A DNA stretch of 64,000 nucleotides from an uncultured Lewinella sp. GTDB taxonomy: Bacteria; Bacteroidota; Bacteroidia; Chitinophagales; Saprospiraceae. Shown one piece after another: positions 8,784 to 18,587 of the stretch. Both the position numbers and the translations under genes were made by a program. The stretch lies in NCBI GenBank assembly GCA_937873655.1, contig CALMYQ010000093.1:124001-188000 (forward strand), given 5' to 3'. Numbering within the stretch: the first letter of the stretch is position 1; the number at the start of each line of letters is the position of its first letter. A model generated the notes under the pieces. The model saw only the letters and a list, made by a program, of their open reading frames with translations, searched no databases and was not told the DNA's origin.

Positions 8784-11700
8784 ATGATCTTTGGAAAATA
8801 TCAATTCTTGTCGTGGGCCCGCAGAGGGATATCGGCCCAGATCCAGGAAAAGGATACGCTGGGCGCCGGGCCAGGCACTGCCGTGGAACGCGCTTCCATC
8901 TCCGTTTCGGTGCAGATCAACGGGGCAGCCGGACCGGGTAACAGCTTCACCTTGCTGGGCCCCGGCGATATCACCGGCATCCACCAGGAAATGATCATCC
9001 GGACAGAACCGCGGGACGGTATTCCGGATTTCGAGCCCAACTTGTTGCCGTATATCGAATTTTACGATGAGGATTTTCCATGGCGATATACGCCGGCTTC
9101 GGCTGCCGGCGCCGGTGATCAGTCGCTCAAACCCTGGATCGCACTGCTCGTTCTGCGGGAAGGCGAATTTACGGAAACGGAAAGGAGGACTCCGCTCTCT
9201 TCCATAAAAGTGGTTAATCCTGACGCTTTTCCCCCACCCGATGAACTGCATTTGTGGGCGCATATGCACTCCAACCTGCCGCATGAAGAATCGGAATTCG
9301 AACAATTTATCGAAAAACTGGGAGAAGCTGTAAAAACGGACCCGGACGGCATTTACTCCCGGCTGATTTGTCCGCGCAAACTGGATCCCAATACCGTTTA
9401 TCACGCCTTCCTGGTACCGGCATATGAAACGGGCAGGCTCGCCGGTCTGGAACGGTCACCGGCAGGCGTCAAAGCGCAACAACCTTCCTGGCCGAATGCC
9501 GAAAACGAATTTCCGGTTTACTATCGCTGGCAATTCCGCACCGGTCAGAATTTTGATTTTGAATACCTCGTCAAATTGCTCGAACCCCGGGTAATGGACA
9601 AAAGGGTGGGCCTGCGGCCGATGGATTGTTCGCGCCCTGGATTTGTGCAGGTCGATGCTCCCGGAGAGGCGCCCAAGCCAACGCCTGATATCCTCCTGCT
9701 GGAAGGCGCATTGAAATCGCCCTCTGCCGAACCGAGCGATTTTCCGCCGCAAGGGCAACCGCAGCCGTTTTTTGAAGCCGTGGAAAAGCTGGTCAACCTC
9801 AACCGCTTTCAGGCCGAAAACCCGGATGAAGACCCTTATATCACGGTCCCGTTCTACGGCATGCACCACGCCGCAAAGAAAGATCCGGCTGACCCCGGCA
9901 AGCAGCTCCTGCCTGTGTTCGATCCGGCTTCAGGAGCCTGGTACAATGACCTCAACCGGGATCCGCGGACGCGAACGCCGGCGGGCTTCGGGGTGCAGGT
10001 CGTGCAGCACAACCAGGAAAAATTCATGGACCTGGCCTGGAAACAGCTGAGCCGGGTGCTGGACGCCAACCGGCGCATGCAACTGGCCCGGTTTACAGTG
10101 AAGGTGTCGGAGCGGCTCTATGCCAAAACAATTTCCAGATTCCCTGCCGGTCAGGTGCTGGCGTTTACCCATGGGGTAGCTTCCCGGATCCGGGTTGCCG
10201 GCGCGACCGTCCGGAAAACCATCCGGGGCAGCCAGTTGGCGGAAACGGTGTTCAAACCCGTATTCCGGAAAATGACCCGGAACAGGACTTCTCTGGTCAG
10301 AACGCTGAATAGAGAAACGGAAGGTTACCGGTTTGAGGGCCTGGTGCAAAACATGAATGCGGAGAACGGCATCACCGCAGCGCCGGTTGCTGCCTTTGAA
10401 ACCCTGCCGGCCGTAGCGGCGCTGAACAGCTATCCGGCGCCCGCGGCTTTTGACCAGCTGACGGTCTGGTCGGTGCAGTCCAATCTCGATCAGACCTTTG
10501 TCTTCAATCTTCAGGGTATTTCCGGCGGACTACCGGGCGCCGCCAATTGGAACGGCCATTTTGATCCCGTCATTTTTTCGGGCGGCGTCATCAATCCGGG
10601 AAACGCCCCGGTGTTTGAGCTGACCAGCGAGGTGGAACCCGATGAGCGGACCACAGCCTATGACAACGCATCTTTCCGCCTGCAATACAGCGATGCCGCA
10701 ATTGACAGACCTTTCCTGCAGGTGAATGAAATCCGGAATGAAACCGAAAATGCTGTCACCCCGTCCGTGGCGTTTAAAAAAATGTTGCAGGCTGCGGTCA
10801 AATGGCCGGCGGGCACCCAATCGGTTCCGGATGAGGATTTCTTACCGGCTATGGTTTACCCCGATATTCCTGATCCGGCCTACAAATACCTGGTGGAGAT
10901 CGACGAGGAATTATTGCTCCCGAATCTGGATCTGATCCCGCAAAACACCCTGTCGCTCTTGAGGACGAACCAGAAATTCATAGAAGCCTATCTGGTGGGA
11001 TTGAATTTTGAGATGGGCCGGGAATTGCTCTGGCGCGAATATCCGACCGACCGGCGGGGGAGTTATTTCCGGCAATTCTGGGATGTGCGCGGTTTTGTCA
11101 CGCCCAACACAACGCCCGCGAACGCCGAATCGATGAAAGATATCCAGCCGATCCATACCTGGCCGGACGCCAGCGAATTGGGGGCGCACAACGCCCGGGA
11201 TGCGGAAGGAGATCCCGACCAATTGGTCTTTGTGATCAGGGGCGACCTGCTGAAAAAATTTCCCAATACCGTGATCTATGCCCAGAAAGCGTTTGAAGAC
11301 GCAGCCGGCAAAAAGGTCATTCACACCACCCTGACGGAAGCGGCATATGAAAAGGAGATCCTTTTCCCGCAATACCAGGCAGAGCTTCCGCCGGATATCA
11401 AACTCCTCGGTTTTGACCTGACCATCGAGGAGGCTGCCGGCGCGGAACCCGGCAAGGGCTTCACGGACAACCTCGGATGGTTCTTTATCATCGCCGAGGT
11501 GCCGGGAGAACCCCGGTTCGGCATGGATGTGACCTACAACCCCAATACGCCCGGCGGGCCGTATAGCTGGAACGATCTCTCCTGGGAAAACTTTTCCGGT
11601 TCGGCCTTGCCGTTCATCCGGCCGGGGGCCGTACCAGGCAATACCGGCGACGGGAAGCAATTCATCCCGCCCCAAATCCCGGCCGGCGGGATCTGGGGAA

Positions 11701-11861
11701 AAAGCTCAGCCGATATGGCGGCTATCCTGATCCAGCGACCGGTGATGGTGGCCGTCCACGCCACCGAGATGCTGAATATCGATGTACCCGATGATGATTC
11801 GGGGCCGGAAGCCGTAACCACCTTGCGGGACCATGTGCAAAAATTCTTCCCCGGAGGATAA
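8784..11861 (+). CDS. giant conserved protein of unknown function (1025 aa)
   Basis: Unknown function. The N-terminus (KYQFLSWARRGISAQIQ, then GPGDITGIHQEMIIRTEPR, LPYIEFYDEDFPWRYTPA and LKPWIALLVL) reads like a conserved family that, from memory, recurs as uncharacterised proteins beside DUF6603-type genes in other phyla; I cannot name it. No signal peptide or transmembrane segment is seen. Residues about 500-580 (Ala/Val/Pro-rich) look like a linker between an N-terminal half and a C-terminal half that contains DLLKKFPNTVIYAQKA near residue 820 and ends with a helical tail. The start codon lies 15 bases after the previous stop and the next gene starts 15 bases after this stop, so co-expression is almost certain. 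Confidence 0.6.
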   Translation: MIFGKYQFLSWARRGISAQIQEKDTLGAGPGTAVERASISVSVQINGAAGPGNSFTLLGPGDITGIHQEMIIRTEPRDGIPDFEPNLLPYIEFYDEDFPWRYTPASAAGAGDQSLKPWIALLVLREGEFTETERRTPLSSIKVVNPDAFPPPDELHLWAHMHSNLPHEESEFEQFIEKLGEAVKTDPDGIYSRLICPRKLDPNTVYHAFLVPAYETGRLAGLERSPAGVKAQQPSWPNAENEFPVYYRWQFRTGQNFDFEYLVKLLEPRVMDKRVGLRPMDCSRPGFVQVDAPGEAPKPTPDILLLEGALKSPSAEPSDFPPQGQPQPFFEAVEKLVNLNRFQAENPDEDPYITVPFYGMHHAAKKDPADPGKQLLPVFDPASGAWYNDLNRDPRTRTPAGFGVQVVQHNQEKFMDLAWKQLSRVLDANRRMQLARFTVKVSERLYAKTISRFPAGQVLAFTHGVASRIRVAGATVRKTIRGSQLAETVFKPVFRKMTRNRTSLVRTLNRETEGYRFEGLVQNMNAENGITAAPVAAFETLPAVAALNSYPAPAAFDQLTVWSVQSNLDQTFVFNLQGISGGLPGAANWNGHFDPVIFSGGVINPGNAPVFELTSEVEPDERTTAYDNASFRLQYSDAAIDRPFLQVNEIRNETENAVTPSVAFKKMLQAAVKWPAGTQSVPDEDFLPAMVYPDIPDPAYKYLVEIDEELLLPNLDLIPQNTLSLLRTNQKFIEAYLVGLNFEMGRELLWREYPTDRRGSYFRQFWDVRGFVTPNTTPANAESMKDIQPIHTWPDASELGAHNARDAEGDPDQLVFVIRGDLLKKFPNTVIYAQKAFEDAAGKKVIHTTLTEAAYEKEILFPQYQAELPPDIKLLGFDLTIEEAAGAEPGKGFTDNLGWFFIIAEVPGEPRFGMDVTYNPNTPGGPYSWNDLSWENFSGSALPFIRPGAVPGNTGDGKQFIPPQIPAGGIWGKSSADMAAILIQRPVMVAVHATEMLNIDVPDDDSGPEAVTTLRDHVQKFFPGG

Positions 11862-11876
11862 TAATCGCAGCATATT

Positions 11877-14800
11877 ATGCCAAATTTCAATGATCGCCTT
11901 CAACAGATTGCTGCTGCCCGGTCCGCAACGAACCAGGCAGAACAATCGCTTTACCTCAAAAAACTGGAGCTTCAGCGTCTTCAGCATCCCGACAGCTATG
12001 CTGCTGTAAAGGATGCGCTGGAGCATGCGCAAACCGTTTTCGACAATGCCAGGAACAACCTGGATGCGGCTATTTCCGGCCTGTATTCGGAACAACCTTA
12101 CCGCCGGCTGGCCGAAAACCTGGATGCCGGTGTACCGGTTCTTTTCCTGCCGGTCCGGGTAGAAACCCGCTTTGTGCCGCAGAAAACAGGTTTCGGCCAG
12201 TTGTGGATCCGGATTTATCCGGACGACGTGCATGTGCATACCCACGAGCCCTTGCTGACGAATCAGGAGGTGGACGCCGGGCGACAATACTGGCGATCCC
12301 TGTTGGCCGCCAACAGCCTTGAGGACCCTGAAGCGGAAAAACAAAGAGCCTGGTCTGTTTTAACAGGTTTTGCCGGCGCAAACCGCGGTTTGTGGATTGC
12401 GATCCAAACCCAGCCGGTCAACTGGTCGCCTGATCTGACCGGTGACGGTTTCCCGCTCGATTTTCCGCTGCATGATCAAACCAAAACCCATACCTGGACT
12501 GCGGCGCCCCGCACCCAATTGATGCCCGACAAGTTTGTGGTTTCCATCTTTCGCGGCGACAACCTGGTGCATGAACAAGCCGGAAATACCGTACCGGATA
12601 CCGTTTACCTGGGGCCTGATCCCTTTAAAGCGGAAGAGGCTTTCAAAAAGACCGGCGCCCGAATCACGCTGGATGAAAGTTTTGCCTGGACCACCGATTT
12701 TGAGGATGCCGTTCAGAAAGGCCTGGGGATGAAAATTGACCTGCAACCCGGATTCCTCAACCAAAACCGGATCGACCGGATCCTGGTAACGGGGCTTTTG
12801 GCCTCCTCCGACCCTATGGATACCAAGGCCCTGGTGGAGCAGATGATCGTCAATCATCATTACGCCCGAAAAGGGTTTAGCCTGACCCCTCAGGGAACGC
12901 CGACCAACAACACGGAGAACGACAGCTCGGGGTATACGGCCAATGAAGATTTGCTGGAAAAGGGATATTTCGACGGCGCCGGACAGCCGGCTCAAAACCC
13001 GGATTCGGACGCCAAAAAAATGACGGATGCCCTTGGTATCAGCGCGGGATTTGTGGAGGGCCTTCAATACAGCGACATGCGGGAGGAAGCCGAGGCAAAG
13101 GCTATGAACGCGGCCCTGTATCCGGCTACGCTCGGGTATTTTTTTGAAGTGCTGATGAAACCCATCATCAACGAAAGCGCCTATACCGACTTGCGGCAAT
13201 TCTTTACCGGCCTGGTGACGGCCAGGGGCCCATTACCCGCATTTCGCCTCGGTGACCAGCCCTACGGCCTGCTGCTGACCAGCGATCTGAAAACCTGGAC
13301 CGAACCCGGCGCCACCAGGGATTTTTATCCCGTACTGGCAAACGCACTGAAAGGTCTGCAGGAGAAATGGGACGAGCTGGCGGCCGATAAAGCCGTTCAT
13401 ATAGGCATGAACGGCGATCCCGGTGATGTTTTGTTGAAAGTGCTCGGATTGCAGGCCGGATCGGCGTCCTTTGCCCAGCGGTTGGGGAGTTTGCCGGATT
13501 ATAACTACACGCTCCCCAACATCAACCTGGTGAATTTCCAATCTGAAGTCGTCAGCAAGCAGGAAGATATCCTGGATTGGCTCAGGACACTGGGATTCGA
13601 TCCCGGCACGACGGCCACCTATTATCCGCTGATATCGAATATGACTTTTTACCGGAGCGCCAATGCCGTTCCGGCCCTAAATCTTGTTGACGGCAAACCT
13701 GCCGTTGACGGTCATTTGTTGGAAAAATTGCCGGTTTCCGGATTGAATTTCCTGGAATTACTGGCTCGCGCGGGCAACCTGGATGAACTCCGCGATAACC
13801 TGCTGCAAGGGGATAAGGCGCCGAGGACCGTCCTGTATCTACTGGTTCGTCAGGCGATTTTGCAGGAACTGAGTCGCAAAGCGGAGGTCTATTACAAGGC
13901 GGGCAATATTGTCTACAACCGGGGGACGTTTACCAAAAGCCTGGTCAATTTCAGCAGCGATACGCCCGATCTCACTTCCTGGGAATTGCTGCGCGGCAGG
14001 CCCTCGCAATTGAACCTGCCCGGATTTACCATCGACCGGCCGTTGGGTGACCATTTTCTGGAAGTACCCGATTCGCATGCAGATGCTTCCGGCATCCGGG
14101 AGATCAGGGCGGCCCTCGATTCGCTGGCAACCCTGCCGACCAATCGCCTGGAGCGTTATCTTGCCGACCATATCGACCTGTGCACCTACCGGCTTGACGC
14201 CTGGGAAACCGGCCTGTTCGACCGCCGGTTGAAACAGCAAAGGGCGACCAGGCCCGCGGGAATCTATGTCGGGGCCTACGGTTGGGTAGAAAATCTGACG
14301 CTGGATGTTCCGACACCGGTCGACCCGGGCGGTTTGCCCGAACAGCTGAAACCACCGGCAGGCAAAACCCTGTACAAGTTTCCGGACAATGCCGGTTTTG
14401 TGCATACCCCTTCGCTCAACCACGCTTCAGCGGCAGGACTGTTATTGGCAGGCTACCATAACCACGCCACAAAGGACAACCCCGGCCTGCTGGCCGTCAA
14501 CCTGTCTTCGGAAAGGGTGCGCAGGGCCCAATTCGCATATCAGGGCATCCAGAACGGGCAATACCTGGAGGCGTTGCTGGGGTATCAGTTCGAACGGGCC
14601 CTCCACGATGCGACCGCTTCCGATCCGGTCAACCGTAATCTTAACCAGTATATATTGGCTTTTCGGGAAAAATTCCCGTTTCAGGCACAATCCATTCCCC
14701 AGCAGGGTGCGCAAAACGTCCAGGAAACCATTCCGCCGACCCCGGTGGTCAACGGCCTGAAGCTATTGGAAGCCGACCAGAGTGCAATTGTTTCGCTGGT

Positions 14801-16748
14801 GGCTTTGCCGGCGCATCAGCCGCTTGTATTGAAAGCGGTTGACGGGCTGAGAGACACCCTGGACGCCCTGAATGACCTGCTGGTGGCAGAAAGCGCCTAT
14901 CAGGTGGCCCAGGGGAATCTGGACAGAACAACCGCTGTGCTCAATGCCATGCGCAACGCCGAGTTGCCGCCGGATCTGGAGGTCGTGAAAACACCCAGAA
15001 GCAGCCGGTTGACCTTCACGAATAAAGTGAGCCTGCATTTTGATCCCAGGATGCCCTTTACGGCAGGGGGGCACTGGCCTGCTAACCTGTCGCCGCGTGC
15101 CCTGATGGAAAAAGGGCTCAACCACTGGCTGGGCGGGATCATCGGCGATCCCTTGCGTACCGTCTGCCGGGTTGTTGCCGCGGATGAGCACGGCGCGGAA
15201 GCGAATCCCCAACAGATCCCGCTGAATGAAACCGACCTGCAGCCCATCGACCTGGTTTATATCATGGGAGCGGATATCAATGCCGGCGCAACAGAGCTCG
15301 AATCCAGGGTCGCACGCGCCTACCGGCGCAGGGTAAACGTAGCGCCTGAGGCTACCATCAGGATCAATTTTAATCCTGCGGTGAATGAACCGGGAATGCG
15401 GACCTTCGCACAGGTATTTCCCCTCATTCGCACTTTGCGGCTCCTGATTGCCGAGTCAAGGCCGGCCAATGCCCGGGATTTTGCCCCCAAAAAACAGCAG
15501 GAACCGCTGGAAGCTTCCCTGCGCTACGGCTGGGATGCGGAAGAGTTGAAAAGGCGCATAGCCGATGTACTGGATAAGCTCCGACTGGAGGTCGTGAGGA
15601 TCGAAAACCAGTCCAGCGGGGCAACGACCCCGGGGTTTGCCACCCTGAAAGCCGTTTTTGAACAATATTTCGCTGCCGGAAAATCCACCGCTCTGCTGGC
15701 ACAGGTCGGCTTAAGCGATCAGGCGAAGACGCAATTGACGGCTTTTCAGCGAGCCGCCGCCCGATTCGGCCTTTCCCTTGCCTTCCCGAACAACGTCGAT
15801 ATCCGCACCGAAAGGACCACGGCTGAACTCCTGGCCAAATCCGCTGAATTGTGGAAACAACTGCGGCAAAAAGACCAGTTAACCGTTGCCAAGCTGGCAG
15901 AAGCGCAGGGGCAGCCCGATGTCAACCTTCGGGTCAGGAAGCTGATGGAAGCCGGCAAAGCCCTGCTTGGAGGCGAATTTGTCATCATACCGCAATTCCG
16001 GTACACCAATCCCGATGACCTCAATGGGTCGTTTTCGGAAAATGGGGAACAGTTGCTGGATTATATTGCAAAGCTGGAGCGGACGGAGCCGGACCTGGCC
16101 ATGGAAAGCTGGCTGCAATCCACCGCCCGGGTCCGGCCGAATATGGACCGGCTGGAGCGCATTCGCCTCATCGGCGAGGCCCTGGACGGCAACGAGATCA
16201 ATTTCGTAGCTGTTCAGACACCCTACCGGATCCAGGACAGCTGGTTGCCGGTAGAGTTTCCGGATATTTATGCGCCTACGGGCAAGCCTTTCGGGATCAG
16301 CGAAGATACCCTTGCACTGGCCGTACACGGCGGACCGGCAAGGCGAACCGACCAATTGCAATCGGCGCTCATTATCGATGAATGGACAGAAACGATTCCC
16401 ACTGACGAAGAAGTCACCGGGATCGCTTTCCATTTCGACCAACCCAACGCTGCGCCACCCAATGCCTTGCTCCTGGCCGTAGAACCCAAAGGGGAAGCGC
16501 ACTGGAATTGGGACAGCCTGCTGAATATTCTGAACGATACCCTGCGTCGGGCCAAATCCCGGGCTGTAGAGCCTGCACATCTGTTGGAGGATTCCGTTCT
16601 CGGGGCCCTGGTCCCTATGACCGTGGCCAGTTTTGACCTGTCGGGCGCCAACGTATCCCTGGATTACCTGACGGCCAGCGATCAGTTCATCGCGGCTGTC
16701 CGTCAGCAAAATTTTGAATTGTACAACGCCTGGACAACAGGAGATTGA
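11877..16748 (+). CDS. giant conserved protein of unknown function (1623 aa)
   Basis: The largest gene in the window. Residues 1-60 are a predicted coiled coil with abundant Ala, Gln, Leu and Glu (KLELQRLQHPDSYAAVKDAL). Then comes a block with LFLPVRVETRFV, LWIRIYPDDVHVHTHEPLL and AGRQYWRSLLAANS, which looks like a conserved family signature, although I cannot name the family. Further blocks: LGDQPYGLLLTSDL near 458, long helical stretches around 980-1060 and 1210-1330, and SWLPVEFPDIYAPTGKPFG near 1450. There is no signal peptide and no membrane segment. It sits in the middle of the tightly packed cluster, 15 bases after the 1025-aa gene and 9-33 bases before the 582-aa gene. Function unknown; its size suggests a structural or scaffold role, which is only inference. 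Confidence 0.6.
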   Translation: MPNFNDRLQQIAAARSATNQAEQSLYLKKLELQRLQHPDSYAAVKDALEHAQTVFDNARNNLDAAISGLYSEQPYRRLAENLDAGVPVLFLPVRVETRFVPQKTGFGQLWIRIYPDDVHVHTHEPLLTNQEVDAGRQYWRSLLAANSLEDPEAEKQRAWSVLTGFAGANRGLWIAIQTQPVNWSPDLTGDGFPLDFPLHDQTKTHTWTAAPRTQLMPDKFVVSIFRGDNLVHEQAGNTVPDTVYLGPDPFKAEEAFKKTGARITLDESFAWTTDFEDAVQKGLGMKIDLQPGFLNQNRIDRILVTGLLASSDPMDTKALVEQMIVNHHYARKGFSLTPQGTPTNNTENDSSGYTANEDLLEKGYFDGAGQPAQNPDSDAKKMTDALGISAGFVEGLQYSDMREEAEAKAMNAALYPATLGYFFEVLMKPIINESAYTDLRQFFTGLVTARGPLPAFRLGDQPYGLLLTSDLKTWTEPGATRDFYPVLANALKGLQEKWDELAADKAVHIGMNGDPGDVLLKVLGLQAGSASFAQRLGSLPDYNYTLPNINLVNFQSEVVSKQEDILDWLRTLGFDPGTTATYYPLISNMTFYRSANAVPALNLVDGKPAVDGHLLEKLPVSGLNFLELLARAGNLDELRDNLLQGDKAPRTVLYLLVRQAILQELSRKAEVYYKAGNIVYNRGTFTKSLVNFSSDTPDLTSWELLRGRPSQLNLPGFTIDRPLGDHFLEVPDSHADASGIREIRAALDSLATLPTNRLERYLADHIDLCTYRLDAWETGLFDRRLKQQRATRPAGIYVGAYGWVENLTLDVPTPVDPGGLPEQLKPPAGKTLYKFPDNAGFVHTPSLNHASAAGLLLAGYHNHATKDNPGLLAVNLSSERVRRAQFAYQGIQNGQYLEALLGYQFERALHDATASDPVNRNLNQYILAFREKFPFQAQSIPQQGAQNVQETIPPTPVVNGLKLLEADQSAIVSLVALPAHQPLVLKAVDGLRDTLDALNDLLVAESAYQVAQGNLDRTTAVLNAMRNAELPPDLEVVKTPRSSRLTFTNKVSLHFDPRMPFTAGGHWPANLSPRALMEKGLNHWLGGIIGDPLRTVCRVVAADEHGAEANPQQIPLNETDLQPIDLVYIMGADINAGATELESRVARAYRRRVNVAPEATIRINFNPAVNEPGMRTFAQVFPLIRTLRLLIAESRPANARDFAPKKQQEPLEASLRYGWDAEELKRRIADVLDKLRLEVVRIENQSSGATTPGFATLKAVFEQYFAAGKSTALLAQVGLSDQAKTQLTAFQRAAARFGLSLAFPNNVDIRTERTTAELLAKSAELWKQLRQKDQLTVAKLAEAQGQPDVNLRVRKLMEAGKALLGGEFVIIPQFRYTNPDDLNGSFSENGEQLLDYIAKLERTEPDLAMESWLQSTARVRPNMDRLERIRLIGEALDGNEINFVAVQTPYRIQDSWLPVEFPDIYAPTGKPFGISEDTLALAVHGGPARRTDQLQSALIIDEWTETIPTDEEVTGIAFHFDQPNAAPPNALLLAVEPKGEAHWNWDSLLNILNDTLRRAKSRAVEPAHLLEDSVLGALVPMTVASFDLSGANVSLDYLTASDQFIAAVRQQNFELYNAWTTGD

Positions 16749-16781
16749 TCACCGCAATTGCTGCAGAAAAAACATGAAGAT

Positions 16782-18506
16782 ATGCCGGATCTGATCGCAT
16801 TATCCGTTTTCAAAAGCCAATTACCGGCGGCCATCAAGCCGGTCGTCACCCAATATAACCGCCTGGAAGGAAGCCCGCGTAACGAAGAGTTCGAACAAAG
16901 CCTGCGGGCTGAAATCCGCGACCCGCTCTGGATGCTTTGCCGCCAATGGCAGTTCGGAGAGTTTCAGGGCGAGAATGCGGGGACGGCATTCCATGCAAGA
17001 ATATCGGGCTCCCAAAGCCAACCCCATGCTGTAGCTTTTTCCGGGGGAAACCGGACGCCCTATGCGATCGACACGCCGCTGGAAGTAACGGTTGAACGGG
17101 AACGCCTGACTCCGACCCTGCACCTCCGGGCCCAGATGGGCAGACATTTCCTGGCTCTATTGAAAAAGAGGGGTTTGCAAGCGCATAGAGACCTGATTGC
17201 TGACCGGTACCAACTGGCGGTATCGCCCAAAACAGAAGATCAGGAAGGCTTGTTTCTCGCGGCTGCCCTGAACGGACGCTATCCCGACGGCTGGAAGATA
17301 TATGGAGCCGCCAACGCAGGCGATTTTTTGGATTGGGTCAGGTCCGAGCCGGCCTTTACCGGAACAGATGAGGCGAAGCTGGCCGACTTGCAGGCGGCAT
17401 TCCTGCGGTGGTTTGAACGGCTTTATGAACAACCTGCCGGAGACTCGGCTGCATGGAATGCCGCGCACCTGGAATACAATTTTTCGCTGGAAGTCGGCGG
17501 AAACGGCGAAAAGCTCATTGCAGACCAATACGCATCGGGGCGGCTGGAGTGGTATGCTTTTGATCAGGGCGCCCCGGAAAACACACAGGATCCCGGAAGT
17601 TTGCCCGGCCCGCCGCCGGTTGAACGGATCGATGCTTTTATCCCGGCGCAGTTACAATTCAAGGGAATGCCTCATCCGCGGTATTGGCAAATGGAAGAAG
17701 GGCTGACCGATTTCGGCAAAATAGACGCCTCCCCGACCTCTTTGCTGAATTTGTTGCTGGCAGAATACGGGCTCACCTATTCGAACGACTGGTTTATCCT
17801 GCCCTACCCGATGAAGGTCAATACGCTTTGCGAGATCAACGGCATTGTGGTCACAGACGTTTTCGGATTTGATGTATTCGTCGGACCGGCGCTCAAGGAT
17901 CCGGAAATGAACTGGCAGGAATTTGCCGCATTCCATCAAACGGAACGTGAGAATATATTGGAGCCCCGCAACCGGTTCTACCTGACGCCCGCGGTGGGGA
18001 AAATGCTCGAAAGCAAGCCATTGGAAAAGGTCAACTTCATGCGGGATGAGATGTCCAATATGGTATGGGCCATTGAAAATACGGTGCCTTCGGAAGCCGG
18101 CGGCGGGATGGAGGTTGTCCGGAACACATCTAGGATACCCCCTGATTTTGTGCCAGCGGACAATGAAGCGCTGATCCGGTATGTATTGGGTACGGGCGTT
18201 CCTGATAACTGGATCCCTTTCATCCCGGTGCAAAGAAAGAACGGCGCAGGCGCAATCAGTCTGCAACGCGCCCGGTTCCCGCAGGCGCCGGGAGCGCAGG
18301 GCCGGTTGCTGACCGAAACCCAACCGGTCTTCTTCATCGAAGAGGAGGAGGTGCCGCGCGCGGGCGCAATCGTTGAACGGACGTTCCAGCGGACCCGATG
18401 GCTCAACGGCAAGACGTGCCTGTGGATCGGACGGCGGAAAACAGCGGGCCGGGGGGAGGGCTGGAGCGGATTGATGTTTGATCAGATCCTGGAAATTCCA
18501 CGGTAG
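16782..18506 (+). CDS. conserved protein of unknown function, last gene of giant-protein cluster
   Basis: About 574 residues from the ATG at 16782 (MPDLIALSVFKSQLP). A TTG at 16758 would add eight residues, but the ATG start agrees with the look of the conserved N-terminus. The most distinctive block is RDPLWMLCRQWQFGEFQGEN near residue 45, followed by a Ser/Ala-rich strand segment. The middle contains LEYNFSLEVGGNGEKLIA, where a binding or enzymatic role is possible but not shown. Later blocks include DWFILPYPMKVNTLCEI and NFMRDEMSNMVWAIENTV. No signal peptide or membrane segment. The gene follows the 1623-aa gene by 9-33 bases and closes the run; the next gene is a secreted deacetylase 81 bases on. 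Function unknown. Confidence 0.6.
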   Translation: MPDLIALSVFKSQLPAAIKPVVTQYNRLEGSPRNEEFEQSLRAEIRDPLWMLCRQWQFGEFQGENAGTAFHARISGSQSQPHAVAFSGGNRTPYAIDTPLEVTVERERLTPTLHLRAQMGRHFLALLKKRGLQAHRDLIADRYQLAVSPKTEDQEGLFLAAALNGRYPDGWKIYGAANAGDFLDWVRSEPAFTGTDEAKLADLQAAFLRWFERLYEQPAGDSAAWNAAHLEYNFSLEVGGNGEKLIADQYASGRLEWYAFDQGAPENTQDPGSLPGPPPVERIDAFIPAQLQFKGMPHPRYWQMEEGLTDFGKIDASPTSLLNLLLAEYGLTYSNDWFILPYPMKVNTLCEINGIVVTDVFGFDVFVGPALKDPEMNWQEFAAFHQTERENILEPRNRFYLTPAVGKMLESKPLEKVNFMRDEMSNMVWAIENTVPSEAGGGMEVVRNTSRIPPDFVPADNEALIRYVLGTGVPDNWIPFIPVQRKNGAGAISLQRARFPQAPGAQGRLLTETQPVFFIEEEEVPRAGAIVERTFQRTRWLNGKTCLWIGRRKTAGRGEGWSGLMFDQILEIPR

Positions 18507-18587
18507 TGGCTGCGCCTCATCCCGGGCTCAGTTGGTTCGGGTTGATTCCTTTTTATGGCGGCATATGGTCCTACCAATTCAAAGAAA

